Source: CAWUKV01 sp963923025
GTDB lineage: Bacteria > Cyanobacteriota > Cyanobacteriia > Phormidesmidales > Phormidesmidaceae
Reading direction: 5' to 3'
Assembly (NCBI GenBank): GCA_963923025.1
Contig: CAWUKV010000007.1
Location: 1-54,967, forward strand
Length of the DNA stretch: 54,967 nt
Shown here piece after piece: positions 8,441-17,127 of this stretch (the stretch's first letter is position 1; each line of letters begins with the position of its first letter). Both the position numbers and the translations under genes were made by a program. Below the pieces are notes generated by a model. That model searched no databases, was not told where the DNA came from, and worked only from the letters and a program-made list of their open reading frames with translations.

Positions 8441-10813
8441 ATGACTCAGCTTGCCAATCGCCCTGCGGCGACTGCCGATAATACCAGTACTGCTACGCCC
8501 CATGATACGGCTGAGTTAGCCGTATTAGACGTTGGGGGAATGAAATGTGCGGGCTGCGTGCGCGCGGTCGAGAAGCAGCTTTTGCAGCAGGATGGCGTCC
8601 TGTCTGCAACGGTCAATCTGGTCACTGAAGTCGCTGCCGTTAAGTACGACGCTGCGCGAGTGCAGCCCGGTGACTTAGCTCAGCAGCTGACGCAGGCCGG
8701 GTTCGAGAGTCAGGCCAGAGGCAACGACGAGCAGGCCGCAGCGCAGCGATGGGTTGAGCGTAAGACCGCTCAGCAGCAGGGACACCTGCGCCGGTTTGCG
8801 GTGGCAACCCTCCTGCTAATTCTCTCGACCATCGGCCACTTTCGCCACATGGGCTGGTTCGAGATTCCGATTCTGAGTACGGTGGGGTTCCACGCGGTTC
8901 TGGCAACCCTTGTCCTGGCCGGTCCCGCCCGCCCCATCTTGGTAGAGGGTTGGCAAGGGGTCCGCAGGGGTGCACCAAATATGAATACGCTGGTGAGCCT
9001 GGGGGCGTTGAGTTCTTATCTGACGAGTGTCGTGGCGCTGCTGGTGCCGTCGCTAGGGTGGGAGTGCTTCTTTAACGAGCCGGTGATGCTGCTGAGCTTT
9101 ATTCTGCTAGGGCGGACGTTGGAAGATCGTGCCCGGTTTCAGGCCGCTAACGCACTGCGATCGCTGGTCGCCCTACAGCCAACGGTTGCCCGCCTGGTAC
9201 CGGGACCAGACATGACCGAAGGGGTCGAGATTCCGGCCGCTCAGGTGCAGGTGGGCGAGTGGCTACGGGTCCTCCCCGGTGAGAAAATTCCAGCCGATGG
9301 GGTGGTCACCACCGGACAGACGACCGTAGATGAGTCGATGCTGACGGGGGAGTCACTGCCGGTGACCAAGCAGGTCAACGACCCGGTGACGGCAGGGACG
9401 CTGAACCAGTCTGGGGCAATCACGCTACAGGTCACGCAGACGGGCTCAGACACCACCCTAGCCGAAATGATTGCCCTGGTTGAAACCGCGCAGACCCGCA
9501 AAGCACCCATTCAAGGCTTGGCCGATCAGGTGTCGGGCTACTTTACCTATGCCGTTCTCGCGATCGCAACCCTGACCTTTGCCTTCTGGTACTGGATTGG
9601 GCTGCCGCTGTGGCCCGACGTGATGCAGGCGGCGTTGGGCAGTCCCCACGCGCACCATCACATGGCAACCGGGTCTTCTGCCCTGCTGGTGAGCCTGAAG
9701 CTAGCCATTGCCGTCATGGTGGTGGCCTGCCCCTGCGCGCTGGGGTTGGCAACGCCGACGGCGATTCTGGTGGGGTCAGGGGTCGGAGCTGAACGGGGGC
9801 TGCTGATTCGCGGCGGCGATAGTCTAGAGCGGACGCACCAGCTTGATCTGCTGGTATTCGACAAGACGGGCACGCTGACCCAGGGCGAACCGACGGTGAC
9901 GGACATCTTCAGCTGGCAGGCCAACCTGACCGACGAGCAGTTGCTGACCCTAGCCGCCACGGTCGAGAGCGGTACCCGACATCCCCTAGCTAAGGCTATT
10001 CAGGCAGCGGCTGAGGCAAGGTCATTGGATCTGTTGACAGCTGAAGATTACGAGACGGTAGCCGGGCAGGGGGTGCAGGCAACGGTCGAGTCCTACGGGG
10101 TTGTGCAATTGGGCAACCGGGCCTACATGGATGCCCAAGGCATTGCACTCGCTACGGGGCACCTCTCCACGGCTACCCATCTAGCCAAAGCTGGCAAAAC
10201 CCCTGTCTACGTCGCAGTAGAACACCAGCTGGCGGGGCTACTGGCGGTGCAAGATCCGCTTCGGCCCGAGTCTCCTGACGTCCTTGAGTCGCTACGCAGT
10301 CAGGGCTTCCAACTGCAGATGCTGAGCGGCGATCGGCCAGAGACGGCAGCGGCCATCGGTCAGCAGGTTGGCCTGACAGCAAAAGAAATTCAGGGCGGGC
10401 TGACTCCGGCGGATAAGGTAGCCGCGATCGCGGCGCTCCAAGACCAGGGACACCGGGTGGGGTTTGTTGGTGATGGCATTAACGATGCCCCTGCCTTGGC
10501 CCAGGCAGATGTCGGCATCGCGATGACCTCGGGTACCGAGATTGCGATGGAATCTGCCGACATTGTGATGATGCGCGATCGCCTGTCGGAGATTACCGCG
10601 GCGCTACAGCTCAGTCGAGCCACCTTCAGTAAAATTCGTCAAAACCTGGCCTGGGCCTTTACCTACAACCTGGTCTGTATCCCGTTAGCGGCTGGCGTGC
10701 TGCTACCCACACTGGGCATCACCCTAACCCCAGGACTAGCAGGCGGCATGATGGCACTCAGCTCTCTGGGCGTTGTCCTTAACTCCCTGCTGCTGCGCTG
10801 GCAGACTCAATAG
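8441..10813 (+). CDS. ctaA: Copper-transporting P1B-type ATPase (CtaA-like)
   Basis: A 790-residue ion pump from the ATG at 8441 (a frame from 8360 adds 27 residues with no support). An N-terminal HMA metal-binding domain carries GMKCAGC. Membrane helices follow, then the actuator loop (DESMLTGESLPVTK), the CPC metal site in VVACPCALGLATPTAI, the phosphorylation site DKTGTLT, the P1B HP motif ESGTRHPLAKAI and the hinge GDGINDAPALAQADVGIAM. YN in helix 7 (TYNLVC) and MxxSS in helix 8 (MMALSSLG) are Cu(I)-site residues. Cyanobacteria usually have CtaA (plasma membrane import) and PacS (thylakoid); CAGC and the length suggest CtaA, but PacS is not excluded. A loop between helices holds HAHHHM, a possible extra metal site. 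Confidence 0.92.
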   Translation: MTQLANRPAATADNTSTATPHDTAELAVLDVGGMKCAGCVRAVEKQLLQQDGVLSATVNLVTEVAAVKYDAARVQPGDLAQQLTQAGFESQARGNDEQAAAQRWVERKTAQQQGHLRRFAVATLLLILSTIGHFRHMGWFEIPILSTVGFHAVLATLVLAGPARPILVEGWQGVRRGAPNMNTLVSLGALSSYLTSVVALLVPSLGWECFFNEPVMLLSFILLGRTLEDRARFQAANALRSLVALQPTVARLVPGPDMTEGVEIPAAQVQVGEWLRVLPGEKIPADGVVTTGQTTVDESMLTGESLPVTKQVNDPVTAGTLNQSGAITLQVTQTGSDTTLAEMIALVETAQTRKAPIQGLADQVSGYFTYAVLAIATLTFAFWYWIGLPLWPDVMQAALGSPHAHHHMATGSSALLVSLKLAIAVMVVACPCALGLATPTAILVGSGVGAERGLLIRGGDSLERTHQLDLLVFDKTGTLTQGEPTVTDIFSWQANLTDEQLLTLAATVESGTRHPLAKAIQAAAEARSLDLLTAEDYETVAGQGVQATVESYGVVQLGNRAYMDAQGIALATGHLSTATHLAKAGKTPVYVAVEHQLAGLLAVQDPLRPESPDVLESLRSQGFQLQMLSGDRPETAAAIGQQVGLTAKEIQGGLTPADKVAAIAALQDQGHRVGFVGDGINDAPALAQADVGIAMTSGTEIAMESADIVMMRDRLSEITAALQLSRATFSKIRQNLAWAFTYNLVCIPLAAGVLLPTLGITLTPGLAGGMMALSSLGVVLNSLLLRWQTQ

Positions 10814-11169
10814 GCTCCCAGAAACAGACAAAAAAAAACGGCCCAGTGCCTGAATTCACTGGGCCGAAAGATGTTTCTGATGATGTTTTTAATCAGGTGC
10901 ATCTACCATGTGTCTTACTTTAGTCAGCTGGGTCGTGGGTGAATATTAGCCATTAGTCGAAAGTTCATACAGCCCTGTCTGGGCTGGTATGGCAATCGCC
11001 CAAAAGGTTGATGTGGGGGGTTGGGACAGTGGTCTGTATGTGTGGCCTGTACTTATAGCTAGCGCTGCTCAACGGCTCGAGCAGAATGACCCAAACTATA
11101 ATTAAGAAAACGTTAAGTCGTCTTGTTTTTAGGGCACGCTGGGGCCAATCCACTCTGTAGGCCATCGGT
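10814..11169. other. Intergenic region with terminator hairpin and a -10 box
   Basis: About 355 bases. Besides the hairpin at 10830-10866 it holds a perfect TATAAT at 11097-11102, a plausible -10 for the exported-protein gene starting at 11170, although no clear -35 is present. A minus-strand frame of 84 residues here has no family resemblance and overlaps that gene's 5' end, so it is not called. Confidence 0.5.
10830..10866 (-). terminator. Strong hairpin terminator, minus-strand polarity
   Basis: CGGCCCAGTG (10839-10848) and CACTGGGCCG (10857-10866) form a perfect 10-bp stem with an 8-base loop. On the minus strand the stem is followed by nine T (complement of 10830-10838). It is 16 bases past the ctaA stop, so it may also end ctaA transcripts, but the T run is only on the minus-strand side and no minus-strand gene is visible upstream of it. 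Confidence 0.75.
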
Positions 11170-11646
11170 ATGACCTTAACGTCCTGGTACTCGACCGTCC
11201 GACCTGTAGCGCGGCTCAAACCCCGCCATCTGAGTCGTCACCGGAGACTGACACTGGGCGTTGCCCTGGGTGTGATGGGTCTCTCTTTAGGGGCTGCGAC
11301 GATTGCTAAAGCCGATAGCTGGCAGTTACTGGATGCCTCCGCCGATGGTCGGTACCTCAGTATTGAAACCGAAACTATTGAAAAGAACGGTGAGGCGGTC
11401 CGGTTTTGGACGGCCATTGAACAGACCGCCACACCAGAGTTTCCAGATGGCATGACGCTGGAGACGCAGTACAGCGCCAGCTGTGATTCAAAGTTCTACC
11501 GCACCGAGCGTACCCTGGCCTATTCCGGTCTAGGCGAAGTGCTGTATAGCAACGACGAAGCGGGCGAACTCAAAGCTGCTGAACCGGGCACGCGCATCTA
11601 CGACACCATCGATGTCGCCTGTGCCTACGGTGACCAGGCAGAGTAA
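11170..11646 (+). CDS. Small exported protein, surface-adhesin-like
   Basis: A 158-residue protein. A basic N-terminus (RLKPRHLSRHRRL) precedes a hydrophobic stretch (about 28-45) and a likely signal cut near AKA-DSW. The mature part (SWQLLDASADGRYLSIETETIE, then a DSKFYRTERTLAYSG core) resembles the small beta-rich surface-adhesin E-like proteins, which begin with a W and contain a conserved Cys pair; here C at about 106 and C at about 151. This resemblance is weak. It lies 145 bases upstream of the CHAT gene on the same strand, without a visible terminator between. Confidence 0.7.
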   Translation: MTLTSWYSTVRPVARLKPRHLSRHRRLTLGVALGVMGLSLGAATIAKADSWQLLDASADGRYLSIETETIEKNGEAVRFWTAIEQTATPEFPDGMTLETQYSASCDSKFYRTERTLAYSGLGEVLYSNDEAGELKAAEPGTRIYDTIDVACAYGDQAE

Positions 11647-11791
11647 GCCGACGCTGGCTATCCACTGCGCATCCGTCATTTCTGATGCGCAGGCTGAAGT
11701 CGTCTGAACCCATTCTGGTTTGTTAGCGACCGTCTCAAACGTTGTGCATCACCTTGACTGTTCTGTCGTTATTGCACCAGTGCGCGTCATT

Positions 11792-14368
11792 GTGAAGCGA
11801 CTTTTACACCTTTCTAATCGGTCCACTGACGTTAATTCTTCCGCACGTCAGCGGCGATCTCGATGGCTGACCCAAGTTTTTCTAATGATTCTCCTACTAT
11901 CAGCCCCCGGTACATCGGTAGCCTCGCTAGCCCGGCCAATCCTGGCACAGGCAAATCCAGCAGACGACCTGTTGGAGCGGGGTAAGAACTTTTTAGCCGT
12001 ATATAGCTACCGGCAGGCCGCGCAGCAGTTTGAGCAGGCGGCCCAACGCTATCAGGCGGCTGGAGATTCGGACCGGCAGCAGATCGCCCTGCTCAACCTT
12101 GGGCTAGCCCAATATCGGCTAGGGGCATTTCGGCAGGCGATACGGACGCTGGATCAGGCAGAACGGCTGCCAGTGACCCCAACGACTGAGCTGCGATCGC
12201 GCTGGTTACTGCTGCGGGGTCTCACCGCCATGGCAACCGGCGACCTAGAACGAGGCCTGACCTGGCTCAATCAGGTGCAGTATGTCCGTGATCTGAATAT
12301 TGGCCCCCAACGAATGCTTGGCCTGGCCGAGGGCTACCGCTACCAGGGACAATACAGTCGGGCATTAGACACCGTCCAGACCGCAACGAACATTGCCCAT
12401 AACCGCACCGACCGCGTGCTGGCGCTGACCGTCACAGGCGATATCTATCTAGATTTGGGTGACTGGGACGAGGCGGCAGCACATTACACCGCAGCCCGGC
12501 AGCAGGCCGAAGCACTGGGAGATGCTTGGGGTAGAGCTCGTAGCCTGATGGGGCTAGGGCAGGTTTATCACGCGCAGGGAGAGCTGAGCGCAGCGTTGGA
12601 GGTCTACCAGCTGGCCTCCAGTATTCTCAGGGGTATTGGCAATTGGGAGGGGCTAGGACGGGCGCAGAGCCGACTGGGTGCGGTGTACCTTGACCAGCAG
12701 CAGTGGGATGAGTCTGAGGCAGCCTACACCGAGGCGCTGTCTTACAGTCAGGGGAACGGCCTCGACTACGGGCGTAACCTCAGCGGACTGGGTCGAGTGG
12801 CGCAGATGCGCGGCGATCTGGGTACAGCGCTGGAGCTGTACACCGACGGCTACGCCTGGTCCGAGAGCCACAACGATGCCACAGGGGTTCTGTTTGCCTT
12901 GGGGCGACGGGCCGAGGTTGCCCTCCAGCGCAACGACCTGTCTGCCGCTAAGGCGGACCTGCAGCTGGCGATTGAGCACTTTGAATCTTTAAAGCCTGGC
13001 CTGCGCGACAGCGACAAAGTGTCGCTGTTTGAAACCCAGAGCTACCTGTACGAGCAGCTCCAGCGGGTACTGGTTGCCCAAGGGGAGCCGGAGTCTGCCC
13101 TAGTGGTGGCCGAACAGGGTCGAGCACGCGCCTTAGCTGAGCTGCTGGGCGCAGAGGCTACCCACACAGATGCCGCTGTCAGTATCGCAGCGCTGCGATC
13201 GCTGGCCGCGACCCACAACCAAACGCTCGTTCAATATTCGGTGCTGCGCCAGCCCTCGCCCAGCTACACCCAATTCACCGACCAGCAGCTTTACGTGTGG
13301 GTGGTGACACCAGCGGGTGATGTGATCTTCGAAACGGTAGACCTTAGTGGACTGACTGCGCCACTGGCGGAACAGGTAGCAGGAAGTCGAGCCCAGCTTG
13401 GCGTGCGGGGGGCCTTTGCCTTTACAGAAACGTTAACTCAAGCACCTCGATCAGTACAGGCTGCGGATACGACCCTCCGCGAACTCCATCAGCTGCTGAT
13501 TGAACCGATAGCCGAGCACCTGCCTGATGCCCCCGAGGCTAGAGTTGTTATCAGCCCCCAGCGGTCTCTGTTTCTCGTTCCCTTTGCCGCGCTGACTAAC
13601 GAGCAAGGTCAGGCGCTGATTGAGCAGCACACCCTCGCGATCTCGCCCTCACTTCACACCCAACAGCTCTTGCAGCAGCGGGCCACAGGCCAGACTCAAT
13701 CGGCCTTAGTTGTGGGGGTAGACCGGTCCTCGTCACGCCCCGCTGTCATCGTGGGCAATCCTAAAATGCCCACCGTAGCCGAAGGCCCTGGCAAACCCGC
13801 TAAGGCGCTGACCCCACTGCCCGGCGCTGAAACTGAGGCCCGCGCCATCGCCCCCCTACTGAGTGCGGAGCCACTGGTAGGAGACGCCGCCACCGAGACA
13901 GCCGTGCGATCGCAGCTGGAAACGGCCAGCATTATTCATCTCGCCACCCACGGTTTGCTCGACGATCAGCAGGCCCTGCAAAGCGCCCTTGCCCTAACCC
14001 CAGAGGTGACCGCCACACCGGGGGTTGACTCGCCCAACGATGGGCTGCTCACCGTCGGGGAAATCATGCAGCTGCAGCTCAGTGCCGAGTTGGTGGTGCT
14101 TAGCGCCTGCAACACAGGCCGGGGACACATCACCGGAGATGGGGTGATGGGGCTGTCCCGTGCCTTTTTGGCAGCAGGCACAGACACGCTGGTTGCTTCG
14201 CTGTGGGCCGTTCCCGACCAGTCTACAGCGGCACTAATGACGGCCTTTTACGAACAGCTTCAGACCGAGCCCGATGCCGCCGTTGCCCTACGTCGGGCCA
14301 TGTTAACAACGCGACAGACGTATCCCCATCCCCAGGACTGGGCCGCATTTTTTGTGATGGGCCAATAG
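11792..14368 (+). CDS. Exported TPR-CHAT protein (caspase-like fold)
   Basis: About 858 residues from a GTG at 11792; a TTG at 11720 would add 24 residues and the true start is unsure. A signal peptide (FLMILLLSAPGTSVAS region) is followed by about eight tetratricopeptide repeats (GLAQYRLGAFRQAIRTLDQA, GDIYLDLGDWDEAAAHY and others). The C-terminal CHAT domain has the catalytic dyad of clan CD peptidases: His in HLATHGLLDD (residue about 720) and Cys in LSACNTGRG (about 773), then GLSRAFLAAGTDTLVASLW. Such proteins are abundant in filamentous and mat-forming cyanobacteria and may be proteases or scaffolds. Location outside the inner membrane is inferred from the signal. Confidence 0.88.
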   Translation: MKRLLHLSNRSTDVNSSARQRRSRWLTQVFLMILLLSAPGTSVASLARPILAQANPADDLLERGKNFLAVYSYRQAAQQFEQAAQRYQAAGDSDRQQIALLNLGLAQYRLGAFRQAIRTLDQAERLPVTPTTELRSRWLLLRGLTAMATGDLERGLTWLNQVQYVRDLNIGPQRMLGLAEGYRYQGQYSRALDTVQTATNIAHNRTDRVLALTVTGDIYLDLGDWDEAAAHYTAARQQAEALGDAWGRARSLMGLGQVYHAQGELSAALEVYQLASSILRGIGNWEGLGRAQSRLGAVYLDQQQWDESEAAYTEALSYSQGNGLDYGRNLSGLGRVAQMRGDLGTALELYTDGYAWSESHNDATGVLFALGRRAEVALQRNDLSAAKADLQLAIEHFESLKPGLRDSDKVSLFETQSYLYEQLQRVLVAQGEPESALVVAEQGRARALAELLGAEATHTDAAVSIAALRSLAATHNQTLVQYSVLRQPSPSYTQFTDQQLYVWVVTPAGDVIFETVDLSGLTAPLAEQVAGSRAQLGVRGAFAFTETLTQAPRSVQAADTTLRELHQLLIEPIAEHLPDAPEARVVISPQRSLFLVPFAALTNEQGQALIEQHTLAISPSLHTQQLLQQRATGQTQSALVVGVDRSSSRPAVIVGNPKMPTVAEGPGKPAKALTPLPGAETEARAIAPLLSAEPLVGDAATETAVRSQLETASIIHLATHGLLDDQQALQSALALTPEVTATPGVDSPNDGLLTVGEIMQLQLSAELVVLSACNTGRGHITGDGVMGLSRAFLAAGTDTLVASLWAVPDQSTAALMTAFYEQLQTEPDAAVALRRAMLTTRQTYPHPQDWAAFFVMGQ

Positions 14369-14393
14369 CTGGTGGATTAACTGTCCAACTTTA

Positions 14394-15647
14394 TTAACGG
14401 TCTAGCCAGGACCAGCTCAGCTCACGGCCCTGGCAGTGCCACCGCAGCAGGTCAGCAGGCTGCCCTACGGCTAGGCCCGGTTGGCCAATCGCCTGTCGAG
14501 GGGCGTCTGTCGCCAAACGGATGGCTTCATCTGCACTGGCTAGCCCCCAAGCCACCAGATTCTGTGCGCCCTGTAGCAGCGGCAGCGTTGTCCCAGCCAG
14601 AGTACCGTCCGGTAGTCGGGCTGTACCCGCCGCAACCGTGATTTCGCGCTCGTCCCATGGATAAGTGCCATCGGGGAGCCCGAGCGGGGCCAGGGCATCA
14701 CTCACGAGAAATAGGCCGGGGTGGTCAACCGCTTCCCCTGGGCAAGGGTGCAGCTGACCGCGCCAGGTGCGTAGCAGCAAATCTAGCATGGTCCGAGAGA
14801 CATGCTGCCCGTCTGCAATCAGCCCGCAGCTCACATTGGTATCTGCTAGGGCTGCGCCCAGCAGGCCAGGGTCGCGGTGGTGCAACCCCGGCATCGCATT
14901 AAAGGCGTGGGTCACCATGGAAGCCCCAGCAGTAAACGCCTGCTGGGCCTGGACTTCGGTGGCAAGAGAATGGCCCAGGCTGACCGTAATGCCTTGAGCT
15001 TTCAGCCAAGCCACGGCCTCGCCCGACGGATCTAACTCTGGGGCCAGGGTGATCACCTTCACCACATCGGTAAAGTCGCCAAGCAGCGCCTGAACTCGCT
15101 CCAGCGTCAGGGGCTGAAGGTGCGCTTCGGGATGGGCTCCCCGTTTAGTCGGGTTGAGAAAGGGACCCTCCAAATGGGCTCCCAGTATGGCAGCACGCGG
15201 AGAAGTGTCTGGCGCCGCCTCTAAGCCGCCGATTAAGCCTGCACTGGCCGACCTTACATTCGCTGACCCCTTTGCGTGATCGCGGTAGGCATCATGATAT
15301 TGGCGCAGGGTCTGCAAGCTGGTTCGAAGCGCGTCTTCGCTAGCGGTGACCAGCGTCGGCAGGTAAGCGCTGACCCCCTGATCCCAGAGGAAGCTGGAAA
15401 TCTTCGCCAGTTGGGGCAGCGCCGCTGCCGTTAAATCTGGGAATGCCAGCCCCATGGCACCGTTGATTTGTAAATCAACCCCACCCAGTGACAGCCAATC
15501 ACCGTCTAGGTCTATGGCCTGAATGGCGTTGTTCATCACGCGCTCCATCGGCATGATGGCCTGAATGCGGTGCTGGCGAATTTCTAAGCAAAACCGTCCA
15601 GTGCGCCCCGGCAGTCGGGCATTGAGCAGAATAGCAAGGTCTGGCAT
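14394..15647 (-). CDS. nagA: N-acetylglucosamine-6-phosphate deacetylase
   Basis: A 417-residue amidohydrolase. It removes acetyl from GlcNAc-6-P, giving GlcN-6-P, in amino-sugar or cell-wall recycling. Motifs: GVDLQINGAMG at the start of the barrel (metal-side region), AHLEGPFLNPTKRGAH (metal-binding Glu), SLGHSLAT, MVTHAFNAMPGLHHRDPG and VSDALAPLGLPDG (catalytic Asp). The family usually has about 380 residues; the extra length includes an insert around DHAKGSANVRSASAG. It is convergent with the CHAT gene, 25 bases apart. No nagB is adjacent. Confidence 0.92.
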   Translation of the reverse strand: MPDLAILLNARLPGRTGRFCLEIRQHRIQAIMPMERVMNNAIQAIDLDGDWLSLGGVDLQINGAMGLAFPDLTAAALPQLAKISSFLWDQGVSAYLPTLVTASEDALRTSLQTLRQYHDAYRDHAKGSANVRSASAGLIGGLEAAPDTSPRAAILGAHLEGPFLNPTKRGAHPEAHLQPLTLERVQALLGDFTDVVKVITLAPELDPSGEAVAWLKAQGITVSLGHSLATEVQAQQAFTAGASMVTHAFNAMPGLHHRDPGLLGAALADTNVSCGLIADGQHVSRTMLDLLLRTWRGQLHPCPGEAVDHPGLFLVSDALAPLGLPDGTYPWDEREITVAAGTARLPDGTLAGTTLPLLQGAQNLVAWGLASADEAIRLATDAPRQAIGQPGLAVGQPADLLRWHCQGRELSWSWLDR

Positions 15648-15687
15648 AGGTCTGAATAGAAGCCGTAAATCAGGGATGCGAGACGGT

Positions 15688-15729
15688 GATTTAATCAGGG
15701 CGATTTAACCAGGGCGATTTAATCAGGGC
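15688..15729. repeat. Tandem repeat, 14 bp x 3
   Basis: Three head-to-tail copies of GATTTAAYCAGGGC at 15688-15701, 15702-15715 and 15716-15729; only the middle copy differs, by one base. A partial relative (AAATCAGGG) lies at about 15667. It sits 40 bases upstream of nagA, in its promoter or leader, so it could be a regulator-binding array or a slippage repeat. Confidence 0.9.
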
Positions 15730-15939
15730 GGGCAGGAGCAGATGAGCGTGCTAGCAACTTAAAGTCTCCGGGGAAAAATGACCGATTCAACGCACCGCAA
15801 ATATTTTTTGTTGCTGGATAAAAGTTGCTCAAAGATTGTACTTCGTAACGGTCAAGACAAAGCCCTACTCGGCGCTTTACTCTGGATGGTATGGCTTAAG
15901 TGCAAACAAGGCATGAACTTGAGCCGATCTCTTAAGATC

Positions 15940-15982
15940 TGCGGTCTCAGCTGTCAGTTGCCTCAAGAGAGCAGAGACCGCA
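15940..15982 (+). promoter_or_regulatory. Stem-loop upstream of purE
   Basis: TGCGGTCTC (15940-15948) pairs perfectly with GAGACCGCA (15974-15982) around a 25-base loop. It lies 49-91 bases before the purE ATG, a position fitting a 5' leader structure. It does not match the purine riboswitch consensus. A DNA operator is the alternative. Confidence 0.5.
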
Positions 15983-16030
15983 CTGAACGAATAACTTTGG
16001 TGTTCTCGGTAGTGTACGACTCGGTAGTCT

Positions 16031-16597
16031 ATGACAATGACGTCCCACCCCAACGTCCCGCCCAAAAGCCCGCCCCAAAAACCGCAAGTCGGCATCATTA
16101 TGGGCAGCGACTCTGACCTACCCACCATGCAGGCCGCGATCGCGATTTGCGAAACCTTTGATGTGGCCCATGAAGTCGCCATTGTCTCGGCCCACCGTAC
16201 GCCCGAACGCATGGTGAACTATGCCCAAACCGCCTGCGATCGCGGCCTCAAAGTCATCGTGGCGGGCGCGGGGGGCGCGGCTCACCTACCAGGAATGGTG
16301 GCAGCGCTGACCCCCTTGCCCGTCATTGGCGTGCCCGTCAAAACCCGCACCTTGCAGGGTGTTGACTCTCTGTACTCAATTGTGCAAATGCCGGGTGGGG
16401 TGCCTGTGGCCACCGTGGCAATTGGCAATGCCAAGAATGCTGGATTGCTGGCGGTACAGATGCTTGCAGCCCACGATGCTGGGCTGCTCACCCGCGTCCA
16501 ACAGTATCGCCAGCAGATGCGTGACACCGTGTTAGAAAAGCAGGAGCAGCTCAACCGCTACGGTTACCAGCAATATCTAGCAGCGATGAAGGCATAG
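16031..16597 (+). CDS. purE: N5-carboxyaminoimidazole ribonucleotide mutase
   Basis: A 188-residue class I PurE. It converts N5-CAIR to CAIR in purine synthesis and works with PurK, which is not in the window. Motifs: GIIMGSDSDLPTM (phosphate and substrate loop), VSAHRTPERM (catalytic His), VIVAGAGGAAHLPGM and GVDSLYSIVQMPGGVPVA. About 18 polar, proline-rich residues precede the usual start, so a shorter protein is possible, but no internal ATG fits before the motif. Length is otherwise normal. Confidence 0.95.
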   Translation: MTMTSHPNVPPKSPPQKPQVGIIMGSDSDLPTMQAAIAICETFDVAHEVAIVSAHRTPERMVNYAQTACDRGLKVIVAGAGGAAHLPGMVAALTPLPVIGVPVKTRTLQGVDSLYSIVQMPGGVPVATVAIGNAKNAGLLAVQMLAAHDAGLLTRVQQYRQQMRDTVLEKQEQLNRYGYQQYLAAMKA

Positions 16598-16898
16598 GTT
16601 CAGACATAACTTTCATCGAGCACTCGTGGCTCCACGCTTAAATTCCGCCCTCAAACAATAAGTTCACGTAAATTTACTTCACAGGACGATGTAGCATCAG
16701 CTACTCGACGCCCGAGTTAAGCCGCCAGACTGCGTCGTTTTACGGTGTGCCAACGTTCTGTCAACCTGACTCAAATGCCCTGAATACAGTAGGTTTAACC
16801 TTATCTCGGCTCCCCAGGCATCAGCTCAGTAGTGCGCCACAATTGGGGTGAGATTTGCACCCTTCGCTGAATTTCCCCAGTCCGAGAAAATTTAAACT

Positions 16899-16940
16899 GT
16901 ATTCCCTGATACAGAATGACTTGACCAGAATTGGTGGAAT
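16899..16940 (+). promoter_or_regulatory. Candidate NtcA-activated promoter of amt
   Basis: GTA-TTCCCTGA-TAC at 16899-16912 sits inside a longer palindrome CTGTAT...ATACAG. After exactly 22 bases the hexamer TGGAAT (16935-16940) stands where NtcA class II promoters carry TAN3T; it differs at one base. NtcA is the cyanobacterial CRP-family nitrogen regulator that binds GTAN8TAC with 2-oxoglutarate. The core is nearly identical to the one upstream of glnA in this window. The predicted leader is about 310 bases. Confidence 0.7.
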
Positions 16941-17102
16941 CACTTTAATAACTTGCGTGAAATGACTAGAGGAAGGACGCTTTAACGAAATTTGATGTTG
17001 GGGTTCCCTTGTATTTCGTTCGTATTTGGTTCGTGATTCACAGGCTAGACCTCCTCCCTCAAACGTGGCAGTGCCCAATCTAGCGGCTTAGCAGTTTTAC
17101 AC

Positions 17103-17127
17103 GACGTGGCCTTATAAAAGGCACGTC
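17103..17127 (+). promoter_or_regulatory. Bulged hairpin in the amt upstream region
   Basis: GACGT-G-GCCTT (17103-17113) pairs with AAGGC-ACGTC (17118-17127) around ATAA with a single bulged G. It overlaps TATAAA, which could instead be the -10 of a second promoter. It lies 130 bases before the amt start. Confidence 0.4.

Larger units (their letters stand above)
15648..16030. other. Divergent nagA-purE intergenic region
   Basis: About 380 bases. It holds a triple 14-bp tandem repeat near nagA and a 9-bp stem-loop near purE (both listed separately), and a palindrome GATCTCTTAAGATC near 15927. Both genes' promoters must be here. No coding region is supported; a plus-strand frame of 112 residues starting at 15778 runs into purE out of frame and is not called. 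Confidence 0.5.

Noticed and set aside
10965..11219. 84-residue minus-strand frame as the source of the orphan terminator
   Set aside because: It overlaps the start of the exported-protein gene at 11170 and has no start signal; a non-coding RNA is the simpler idea.
16821..17078. 85-residue minus-strand frame upstream of amt
   Set aside because: It covers the NtcA-type site, has no ribosome-binding site and no recognisable domain.
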